From Bacillus cabrialesii (GTDB lineage Bacteria > Bacillota > Bacilli > Bacillales > Bacillaceae), in NCBI RefSeq assembly GCF_004124315.2, contig NZ_CP096889.1, forward strand, positions 1,781,001-1,845,000: DNA of 64,000 bases, in the 5' to 3' direction. The translations under genes and the position numbers were made by a program. Positions 48,001 through 60,000 of this stretch are shown piece by piece. Under the pieces are notes generated by a model. It was not told the origin of the DNA. It saw only the letters and a program-made list of their open reading frames with translations, and did not search any database. How positions within the stretch are numbered: position 1 is the stretch's first letter; the number at the start of each line of letters is the position of its first letter.

Positions 48001-51000
48001 TTATGTCAAAATTGCAATTAACAATGTTCGATGGGCTTGATCATGCAGTTTATCCTTTTCCGAAAATCGTCAAGGATTTGAATATTCCTCGCAGCCAAAC
48101 AGGTTCACCGGTATTTCAAACCGCTTTTTTCTATCAGAATTTTCTTCAATCTGGTAGCTATCAAAACTTGTTGAGTCGATATGCGGATTTCTTTACTGTC
48201 GATTTCGTTGAGCATATTCATCAAGAGGGCGAATACGAATTAGTCTTTGAACTGTGGGAAACAGAAGAAAAAATGGAACTGAATATTAAATACGATACCG
48301 GGCTGTTTGATGCGGCGTCTGTGTCCGCGATATTTGATCATTTTGTTTATGTAACCGAACAGGCGATGCTGAAGCCTTCTCAGCCGTTAAAAGAGTATTC
48401 ATTATTACCTGAAGCAGAAGAGCAGATGATTCTCAAAACATGGAATGCCACTGACAAAACGTATCCATATACATGTTTTCATGAATTGTTTGAGCAGCAG
48501 GCGAAAAAGACGCCTGATAGAGCGGCTGTCAGCTATGCAGATCAAACATTGACGTATCGTGAACTTGATGAAAGAAGCACACAACTGGCCATTTATTTGC
48601 AGGCGCATGGCGTGGGACCGGAGCGCCTGGCAGGCATCTATGTGGATCGGTCGCTGAACATGATTGTGGGATTATTGGCAATTCTCAAGGCTGGAGGGGC
48701 ATATGTGCCGCTAGATCCGTCCTATCCGGCTGAGCGGCTGGAACACATGCTGGAAGACAGTGAAGTTTCCATTACACTGACGACATCAGCATTAGTAAAT
48801 ACTTTGAGTTGGAACGGTGTCAAGACTGCTCTGTTAGATCAAGACTGGGATGAGATCGTACAAACAGCCTCTGATCGAAAAGTGCTTACACGCACTGTCA
48901 CGCCGGAACACTTGGCATATGTCATTTATACATCCGGCAGCACAGGAAAGCCAAAAGGCGTCATGATACCGCATAAAGCTTTGACAAACTTTCTCGTTTC
49001 GATGGGGGAAACGCCGGGGCTTTCGCCAGAGGATAAAATGCTCGCTGTCACAACCTATTGTTTTGATATCGCTGCTCTGGAATTATATTTGCCTTTGATA
49101 AAGGGTGCACACTGCTATATTTGTCAAACGGAACATACAAAAGACGTTGAAAAACTGAAGCGGGACATCCAAACGTTCAAACCGACTGTCATGCAGGCAA
49201 CCCCCGCTACATGGAAGATGCTCTTTTATTCAGGCTGGGAAAATGAAGAGAGAGTGAAAATTCTATGCGGAGGCGAAGCTTTGCCAGAGACATTGAAACA
49301 ATATTTCTTACATACGGCAAGCGAAGCCTGGAATATGTTTGGGCCAACCGAAACAACAATTTGGTCAGCGGTTCAGCGCATTAATGAAGATTGCTCTCAT
49401 GCCACGATAGGAAGACCGATCGCCAATACACAAATCTATATTACAGATTCCCAGCTTGCTCCAGTCCCGGCTGGTGTCCCGGGTGAGCTATGCATTGCAG
49501 GGGACGGCGTGGCAAAGGGCTATTACAAAAAGCCGGAATTAACGAATGCGAGATTCATTGACAGCCCGTTTAAGCCTGGATCAAAGCTTTATAGAACGGG
49601 AGACATGGCGCGCTGGCTTCCGGGAGGACGAATTGAATATATAGGCCGTATCGATAATCAAGTGAAAATCCGCGGATTCCGCGTTGAACTAGGCGATATT
49701 GAAAGCAGGCTCAGTGAGCATCCCGGCATTCAGGAATGTGTCGTTGTCGCGGCTGAGGAAAATGGAAGCCATAAGCTTTGTGCCTATTATACTGCTAAAC
49801 ATGCAAATGCTTCTCTTGAGGCAAGAGAGCTGCGTCGATATGTGAAGGACGCTTTACCTGCCTATATGGTGCCTTCTTCTTTTATTCAGCTTGACCGTAT
49901 GCCGTTGACACCGAATGGAAAGATAGACAGAAACAGTCTTAAGCATAAAGAATTAACCGCAAAGCAGCCAAAGCAAAGGAAGATCTCTCCTTTGAACATT
50001 CAGGATGCTGTTTTCATCATTTGGCAGGAAGTATTGAAAATAAGTGACATTGAACGGGAAGACGGATTTTTCGATGTTGGCGGGGATTCGCTTCTCGCAG
50101 TTACCGTGGCTGACCGCATCAAACATGAACTATCCTGTGAGTTTTCTGTCACAGACCTGTTTGAGTACTCAACGATCAAAAATATCAGCCAATACATTGC
50201 CGAACAGCGAATGGCCGATATACGTGTCTCAGTACCGAAGGAAGAAGCGGTGCATTCTGATCAGTCCAATAGGACGAGCGACCTGCCGGATTATTATGAG
50301 GATAGTGTGGCGATTATTGGCATATCGTGTGAGTTCCCCGGGGCGAAAAACCATGAGGAGTTTTGGGAGAACCTGAGAAACGGCAAGGAAAGCATTGCGT
50401 TTTTCAATAAAGAAGAGCTTCAGCGCTTTGGCATTTCAGAGGAGAAAGCGGAGAATGCCGGCTATGTTCCGGCTAAATCTTCGATTGATGGGAAAGACAG
50501 ATTTGACCCAAGCTTCTTTCAAATCTCTCCTAAAGATGCTGAATTTATGGACCCGCAGCTTCGGATGCTGCTGACTCATTCATGGAAAGCAATTGAAGAT
50601 GCCGGTTATACTGCGAAACAGGTTCCGCAAACCAGTGTTTTTATGTCGGCAAGCAATAACTCTTATCGCGCGCTGCTGCCGTCTGATACAACAGAAAGTC
50701 TGGAAACGCCGGACGGCTATGTCTCGTGGGTGCTTGCGCAAAGCGGGACGATTCCGACAATGATTTCTCATAAGCTCGGGCTGAAAGGGCCAAGCTATTT
50801 CGTCCACGCCAACTGCTCGTCGTCCCTGATCGGATTGCATTCTGCCTATAAAAGCCTGCTGTCAGGTGAATCTGCTTATGCTTTAGTTGGCGGTGCAACT
50901 CTGCATACCGAGTCAAGTATCGGATACATGCATCAGCCGGGGCTGAATTTTTCGAGCGACGGACATATTAAAGCTTTTGACGCTTCAGCTGACGGGATGC

Positions 51001-54000
51001 TGGGCGGTGAGGGCGTTGCTGTTGTATTGCTGAAAAAAGCAGCTGATGCTGTAAAAGATGGTGATCATATCTATGCTTTGTTGAGAGGCATAGGTGTAAA
51101 TAACGATGGCGCTGACAAAGTCGGTTTTTATGCTCCAAGTGTCAAAGGACAGGCTGACGTGGTGCAGAAGGTCATGAATCAAACGAAGATACAGCCTGAA
51201 TCCATCTGTTATGTGGAAGCGCACGGGACCGGAACGAAGCTGGGAGATCCAATCGAGCTGGCAGCTTTAACGAACGTTTACAGGCAATATACAAATAAAA
51301 CGCAATTTTGCGGTATTGGATCGGTGAAAACCAATATCGGGCATTTAGATACGGCCGCAGGTCTGGCTGGCTGTATTAAAGTCGTGATGAGTCTTTATCA
51401 TCACGAGCTTGCACCGAGCCTCAATTATAAGGAGCCGAATCCAAATATAGACTTACACAGCTCTCCTTTTTACGTTGTCGATCAAAAGAAAACATTAAGC
51501 CAGGACCATAAAACGCACAGGGCTGCGCTAAGCTCGTTCGGACTTGGCGGGACAAACACCCATGCGATTTTTGAACAGTACAAAAGGGATTTTGATCATA
51601 GAAAGATAGACGGAACCTGCATCATACCGCTTTCGGCAAAAAATAGTGAGAGGCTGCAAGAGTATGCAGAAGAAATTCTGGCCTATTTGGAAAGAAGAGA
51701 TCTTGATGCCGGACAGCTTCCTGATTTTGCCTATACGCTTCAGGTCGGGCGGGAAGCGATGGAGTATCGCGTTGCCTTTACTGCTGATCATGTCAATGAG
51801 TTAAAACAGAAGCTCATAGATTTTATTAAAGGAAAAACAGCGATTGAAGACTGCTTTCATGGAAGTAAGCACAATGACAGGGAGATGTCATGGCTGACGG
51901 AGGACGAGGACAGTGCTGAACTGATCCGAAAGTGGATGTCGAAAGGAAAAGTGAACAAGCTGGCGGAGATTTGGAGCAAGGGAGCGCATATAGATTGGAT
52001 GCAGCTTTATAAAGGTAAGCGTCCATACAGAATGAGTCTGCCGACATATCCATTTGCAAAGGAACGATATTGGCCATCGCGGAATGACCGCAAGCCGTCG
52101 GGTCAGCTATCTGGAAATCAGACAGAGATCGGTTTCATTCATCCGCTGCTCCATCAGAATACATCTGATTTTTCCGAACAGAAATTCACTTCGGTTTTCA
52201 CTGGTGAGGAATTCTTTCTGAAAGACCATGTGGTAAGAGGTAAGCCGGTGCTTCCTGGTGTTGCGTACCTTGAAATGGCGCACGCGGCTATCAAGCTAGC
52301 GGCAGGAAGCCATAATGGCCAAGGGATCAGAATCAGATTGAATCATACAGTCTGGGTTCAGCCTGTTGTGGTTGACAAACATTCGGCTCAAGTAGATATC
52401 AGCCTCTTTCCTGAAGAAGATGGAAAAATCACTTTTGATATTTACAGTACACAGGAAGACGGGGACGACCCTGTTATTCATAGTCAAGGCAGTGCGGAGC
52501 TGGTATCTACCGCCGAAACGCCGGTCGCTGACCTCGCTGAAATATCACGCCGCTGCGGCAAAGGAAAGATGTCACCCGATCAATTTTACGAAGAAGGCAG
52601 AAGCAGAGGGATGTTCCATGGTCCGGCCTTCCAAGGAATTAAGAATGTGGATATAGGAAACAGAGAGGTTTTGGCACAATTGCACCTGCCAGAAATCGTT
52701 TCTGGAACGAAGGAACAGTTTGTGCTGCACCCAAGCATCATGGACTCGGCCTTGCAGACGGCAACAATCTGTATCATGCAGGAATTGACTGATCAAAAGC
52801 TGATTTTGCCATTTGCGCTTGAAGAGCTTGAGGTACTCAAAGGATGTTCGTCTTCTATGTGGGCTTATGCCCGCTTAAGTGACAGCGATCACTCCGGAGA
52901 TACTGTTCAGAAAGCGGATATCGATGTCATTGATGAGAGTGGAAACGTATGTGTCAGGGTCAAAGGATTCTCAACGAGAGTATTGGAAGGAGAGGTTCAT
53001 TCATCAAAGCTGTCCTCACGGCATGAACGCTTATTGCTTGAGCCGGTATGGAAAGAACAGAGTGGCGGACTTGAGGACGGAGACCCATCGTACACAGAGC
53101 ATATCGTTGTACTCTTTGAGACTGAAGGAAGCGTCACAGACAATCTTACATCAAACATGAAGGATGCCAGTGTCATCACTCTATATGAAGCTGAAGGACA
53201 TATTGCTGAACGTTATCAGTATTACGCGCAGAACGTGTTGGAGCTTATGAAAAGAATGATCGATGAGCATTCTGCCGGCCGTATCATCATTCAAGCTGTT
53301 GTACCGCTTAAAAAAGAGAAACAGTTGTTTGCCGGTGTTTCCGGTTTGCTTAAAACAGCTGAATTAGAGTTCAGCAAACTTACAGCTCAGGTCATCGAGG
53401 TCGAAAAACCTGAAGAGATGAATGACCTTCATCTCAAGCTGAAGGACGACAGCCGGAGACCTGCCGATAAACAAATTCGATATGCGGCTGGAAATCGTTT
53501 TGTGAAAGGCTGGCGGGAAATGGCGCTGCCTTCCGCTGAAGAGCTTCATATGCCGTGGAGAGACGAAGGCGTTTATCTGATTACAGGCGGAGCAGGAAGC
53601 ATAGGCCTTCTATTTGCAAAAGAAATTGCCAATCGAACGGTTCGATCCACTATTATCCTGACGGGACGCTCTGTTTTAAGTGAGCGTAAGGAAAATGAAC
53701 TGGCGGCTCTTCGAGGCATGGGGGCGGAGGTCGTCTATCGAAAGGCTGATGTAAGTGATCAGAGGGCGGTTCGGCGTCTCATGGAGGAAATCAAAGAAAA
53801 GCATGGCACTCTTAACGGAATTATTCATGGCGCAGGCAGCATTCAAGATCACTTCATCGTTCATAAAACGAATGAAGAGTTTCAAAAAGTGTTGCAGCCA
53901 AAAGTGAGCGGATTGTTACATGTAGATGAATGCAGCAAGGATTTCCCATTAGACTTTTTCGTTTTATTCTCATCAGTTTCCGGATGTTTAGGAAACGCTG

Positions 54001-57000
54001 GACAAGCCGATTATGCGGCAGCCAATACGTTTATGGATGCATTTGCTGCATACCGAAGCTCTCTTGCGGCATCTAAAAAGCGATTCGGCTCAACCATTTC
54101 CTTCAACTGGCCGCTATGGGCAGAAGGCGGTATGCAGGTCGGGTCTGAAGTGGAACAGAGAATGCTGAAAACGATGGGAATGGTCCCGATGCCGACAGAT
54201 AGCGCCTTAGAAGCATTTTATCAAGGAATAGCATCTGAAAAGCCGCAAGTTTTTGTGATGGAAGGGCAGCTTCAGAAAATGAAGCAAAAACTGCTTTCTG
54301 CAGAAACGGCAGGCAAACGGAAGGGGCAGAAAAACGGAGATCAGGCTCACGGTCAGATTCAAAAATTAGAAGCAGCTTTCATTCAAATGGTCGGAGCGAT
54401 TTTGAAAGTAAACACTGACGATATCGATGTCCATACAGAGCTGAGTGAGTACGGGTTCGATTCGGTTACATTCACTGTCTTTACAAACAAGATCAATGAA
54501 GTTTACCAATTGGAACTAACGCCGACCATTTTCTTTGAATATGGAAGCATCCACAGTCTGGCTGAATATGTAATGGCTGCGTATCCGGGTGAATTGAATC
54601 AAGATGCTGCTGTTCATGACACAGATGAAAGGCCAAGCTCATTGCACACCTTAAACAGCCTGAGTGCATCATTAAGCAACATGGTCAGTGCGATTTTAAA
54701 AGTAGATCGTGCAGATATTGATGTCCATACAGAGCTGAGTGAATACGGATTTGATTCGGTTACATTCACAGTCTTTACTAATCAAATAAACGACGCATAT
54801 CAATTGGAATTAACGCCGACCATTTTCTTTGAATATGGAAGCATCCAAAGCCTGGCGGAATATTTGATAGAAGAATATGAGGAAACTTTTGCTCAGGAGC
54901 CCGAAAAATCAGAGGTGCGAAAAGAGTTACAGACAATATCCTCTGCAGAGCCAAAAACCACAACTCGAAGAAAGCGCCGCTTTACACAGCCTGTTATTGC
55001 ACAAGCGGAAAGAAACAAAAATCAGACTGCTGATTTTGAGCCAATTGCAATTGTCGGCATCAGCGGCCGATTCCCTGGCGCTATGGATATAGATGAATTT
55101 TGGAAAAACCTTGAGGAGGGCAAAGACAGCATCACAGAAGTTCCAAAAGATCGATGGGATTGGCGTGAGTATTATGGAAACCCTGACACTGAAGTTAATA
55201 AAACCGACATCAAATGGGGCGGGTTTATTGATGGAATCGCGGAGTTTGATCCGTTGTTTTTTGGTATTTCGCCGCGAGAAGCTCATTATATAGACCCTCA
55301 GCAGCGCCTATTAATGACGTATGTATGGAGGGCGCTGGAAGATGCGGGATGCTCACCGCAGCGCCTTTCGGGTACCGGGACCGGTATCTTTATCGGTACA
55401 GGAAACACAGGTTATAAAGATCTATTCCATAGAGCGAATCTTCCAATTGAAGGTCATGCGGCTACAGGTCATATGATTCCTTCGGTTGGCCCGAATAGAA
55501 TGAGTTATTTTCTAAATATTCACGGTCCGAGTGAGCCAGTCGAAACGGCTTGTTCCAGCTCTCTTGTAGCCATTCACCGTGCTGTGACCGCGATGCAAAG
55601 CGGCGATTGTGAGATGGCGATCGCAGGAGGCGTAAACACGATCCTGACCGAGGAGGCGCACATTAGCTACAGCAAGGCTGGGATGCTGAGCAAAGACGGC
55701 AAGTGTAAAACCTTCTCAGCTGATGCGAATGGTTATGTCAGGGGGGAAGGTGTTGGAATGGTCATGCTGAAAAGGCTGACAGATGCCGAGCGCGATGGGA
55801 ATCATATTTACGGCGTTATCCGGGGGACGGCGGAAAATCACGGCGGAAGAGCCAATACCCTGACATCACCTAATCCGAAAGCGCAAGCTGATCTGTTAGT
55901 GCGTGCATATCGCCAAGCAGGCATAGATCCAAGCACGGTCACATATATCGAAGCGCATGGAACGGGGACTGAGCTGGGGGATCCGATTGAAATAAACGGA
56001 CTGAAAGCTGCGTTTAACGAACTTTCCAATAAGAGAAGCATTCCGGATCACCGCTGCGGCATCGGCTCAGTGAAAAGCAATATCGGCCATTTAGAGCTTG
56101 CTGCAGGTATCTCCGGCCTGATCAAAGTGCTATTGCAAATGAAGCATAAAACGCTAGTGAAAAGCCTGCATTCCGAGACACTTAATCCTTATCTCCAGCT
56201 GACTGACAGTCCGTTTTACATCGTTCAGGATAAACAGGAATGGAAGGCAGTCACAGATCATGACGGAAACGAGCTTCCGCGCCGCGCCGGAATCAGTTCG
56301 TTTGGGATTGGCGGAGTAAACGCACATATTGTGATTGAGGAATATATTTCAAAAGCCAATTCAGAACAAACAGTACCAGTTCAGCCACACATGATTGTGC
56401 TGTCGGCTAAAAATAAAAATAGGCTAAAGGATCGTGCTTCGCAATTGCTGGAGGCGGTTCGCAAGAAAAAATATACAGATCAAGATTTGCACCGCATCGC
56501 TTACACCCTGCAAGTTGGACGCGAAGAAATGGATGAGCGTTTGGCATGTATTGCAGGAACGATGCAGGAACTTGAAGATAAACTGCAAGCGTTTGTTGAC
56601 GGTAAGGAAGGAACTGAAGCATTCTTCCGGGGACAGTCTAATCGAAACAAAGACACCCAGGCCATTTTTACAGCAGATGAGGATATGGCGATGGCAATTG
56701 ATGCTTGGATCAGAAAAAGAAAATACGCCAAGCTTGCGGATTTATGGGTCAAAGGTGTGTCGATCCAGTGGAATACATTATACGGCGAGACCAAACCGCG
56801 CCTAATCAGTCTTCCTTCATATCCATTTGCGAGGGATCACTATTGGGTACCGGAAAAGGAACATTCACAACCGGACAAGAAAGAACTAGCTGATGCTGCT
56901 GAAGAGCGCACCGCATGTATTTTGACAAAACAATGGAGTTTGAGTCCGATTGGCTCAACAGTGCCGGGGACACGAACGGTTGCCATCCTGTGCAATCCAG

Positions 57001-60000
57001 AGACTGCAGATTTGGCAGCTGAAGTGTCTGCGTCTTTTCCGAACCATCTTTTATTAGATGTGAGCCGGATAGACTGCCATCAGTCAGACGTCGATTGGAA
57101 AGAGTTTGACGGCATAGTGGATGTCATTGGCTGCGGTGAGCATGATGAAGACCGGCTGGATTGGATTGAATGGGTGCAAAGACTGGTTGAATTCGGGCAT
57201 AAAGAGGGACTCAGGCTGCTTTGTGTGACAAAGGGACTCGAATCGTTTCAAAACACATCAGTCCGGATGGCGGGCGCCTCACGAGCCGGTTTGTATCGAA
57301 TGCTTCAAAGCGAATACAGCCATCTTACTTCAAGGCATATGGATGCAGAGGGGATTATTGATCATCATCGTCTCGCGAAGCAGATCGCTGATGAGTTTTA
57401 TTCAGATTCTCAAGATACGGAGGTTTGCTACAGAGACGGTTTGCGGTATCAGGCTGTTCTACAAGCGCATTCTGAAACAGGCAAGGGAGCCGAACAAAGG
57501 GTGACCTTCCCTAAAGACCATGTGCTTTTCATCACAGGCGGGACACGGGGCATTGGCTTATTATGCGCCAGGCATTTTGCAGAGCGCTATGGAGTGAAAA
57601 AGCTGGTGCTGACCGGACGAGAGGAGCTTCCTCCACGGGAAGAGTGGGCTCGTTTTGAGACATCGAATACTTCCGCGGCACAGAAAATCCAGGCAGTAAG
57701 GGAGCTGGAAGCACAAGGTGTACAAGTGCAAATGCTGTCCCTTACCTTATCTGATGATGCTCAAGTTGGGCAAACGCTGCAACATATCAGGCAAACTTTA
57801 GGGCCGATCGGCGGTGTGATTCATTGTGCAGGTCTGACGGATATGGATACGCTGGCGTTCATCAGAAAAACTCCCGGTGATATTCAGCGGGTGCTGGAGC
57901 CTAAAGTGTCAGGTCTTACAACGCTTTATCGGCACGTGTGTAACGAGCCATTGCAGTTTTTTGTCTTGTTTTCTTCTGTTTCAGCCATTATTCCGCAGCT
58001 TTCGGCGGGACAAGCTGACTATGCGATGGCCAATAGCTATATGGATTATTTCGCGGAAGCACATCAGAACAATGTACCGATCATCAGCGTTCAGTGGCCG
58101 AATTGGAAAGAAACCGGTATGGGCGAAGTGACAAATGAGGCATACCGAGAAAGCGGTTTGCTGAGTATTACGAATTCAGAGGGCTTGCGTTTTCTGGATC
58201 AACTCTTATCGAAAACGCTTGAACCGGTTGTTCTCCCAGCGGTGACAAATCAAACAAATTGGGAGCCGGAGCTGCTGATGAAGTGGAGAAAACGCCATGA
58301 GGAAGGTTTGCGGGAATCGACTTTGCAAAGTCCGCCAGCGAAAGATACCGAAGACATTTTCAAAAGTGAAGGGCTATTATCTGAAACACAGTCCTGGCTA
58401 ATTGATTTGTTTACTGAAGAGCTGAGAATTGATCGTGAAGACTTCGAGATTGACGGATTATTCCAAGATTATGGAGTGGATTCGATCATTTTGGCGCAGG
58501 TCCTTCAGCGTATAAACCGCAAATTAGAAGCAACGCTTGATCCGTCTATTCTGTATGAATACCCGACAATTCAAAGGTTCGCAGATTGGCTGATCGGCTC
58601 TTATTCCGAAACGCTGTCCGCACTATTCGGAGACAGGATATTGGATACACCAGCTTCTTCAAAGAACAAAACGGAGGCTGGCGCATCTGACCCTGCGGGG
58701 GATTGTGCACAAGCGCCGGCACCGGGCTCTCATGCAGAAGATGTTGCTGTCGTGGGGCTTTCTTGCCGCTTTGCAGGAGCGGATACGCTGGAAACCTATT
58801 GGTCGTTATTATCTGAGGGACGTTCGTCAATTGTCCCGGTTCCGGCAGAGCGCTGGGGCTGTAAGACGCCATATTATGCCGGCGTGATTGATGACGTCAG
58901 CCATTTTGATCCTGATTACTTTCTGCTTCATGAAGAAGATGTGAGGGCAATGGACCCGCAGGCATTACTCGTATTGGAGGAGTGTCTGAAACTCTTGTAT
59001 CACGCCGGGTATACACCTGAGGAAATAAAAGGGAAACCAGTCGGCGTTTATATTGGAGGCAGAAGCCAGCACAAACCTGATGAAGAGAGTCTTCATTATG
59101 CTAAGAATCCGATCGTGACAGTCGGCCAAAATTATTTAGCGGCTAATGTTTCACAATTTTTTGATGTCCGCGGCCCGAGTGTTGTAGTTGATACAGCATG
59201 TTCCTCAGCATTGGTCGGCATGAATATGGCCATACAGGCCCTGCGCAGCGGAGATATTCAATCAGCGTTAGTCGGCGGTGTCAGCCTGCTGAACTCAGAT
59301 GCCTCACACAGGCTGTTCGACCGGCGCGGCATTTTAAGCAAGCATTCATCCTTCCATGTGTTTGATGAGCGTGCTGACGGAGTTGTATTGGGTGAAGGCG
59401 TAGGAATGGTCATGTTAAAAACGGTCAAACAAGCGCTCGAAGATGGGGATACCATATATGCTGTCGTGAAAGCGGCCTCGGTCAATAACGATGGAAGAAC
59501 GGCAGGACCGGCCACACCTAATCTGGAGGCGCAAAAGGAAGTCATGAAAGACGCGCTTGCCAAAAGCGGAAAAAAACCAGAGGACATCAGCTATCTTGAA
59601 GCGAACGGGTCTGGTTCAATGGTAACCGATTTGCTCGAACTGAAAGCGATCCAATCGGTGTACCGTTCAGGTCACGCACCGCATCTTTCTCTCGGTTCAA
59701 TCAAGCCGAACATCGGGCACCCGTTATGTGCTGAAGGGATCGCCAGTTTGATCAAGGTTGTGCTGATGCTGAAAGAGCGAAGTTTTGTCCCGTTTTTGTC
59801 AGGTGAAAAAGAGATGGCGCATTTCGATAAACAGAAAGCAAACATCACGTTCAGCCGAACGCTGGAAAAATGGACAGATTCGCAGCCTGCAGCGGCGATT
59901 AACTGCTTTGCCGATGGGGGGACGAATGCTCATGTCATCTTAGAGGCGTGGGAAGAAGATGAAAAACGCGCGATCAAACGCAGTCCGATATCGCCTCCTC

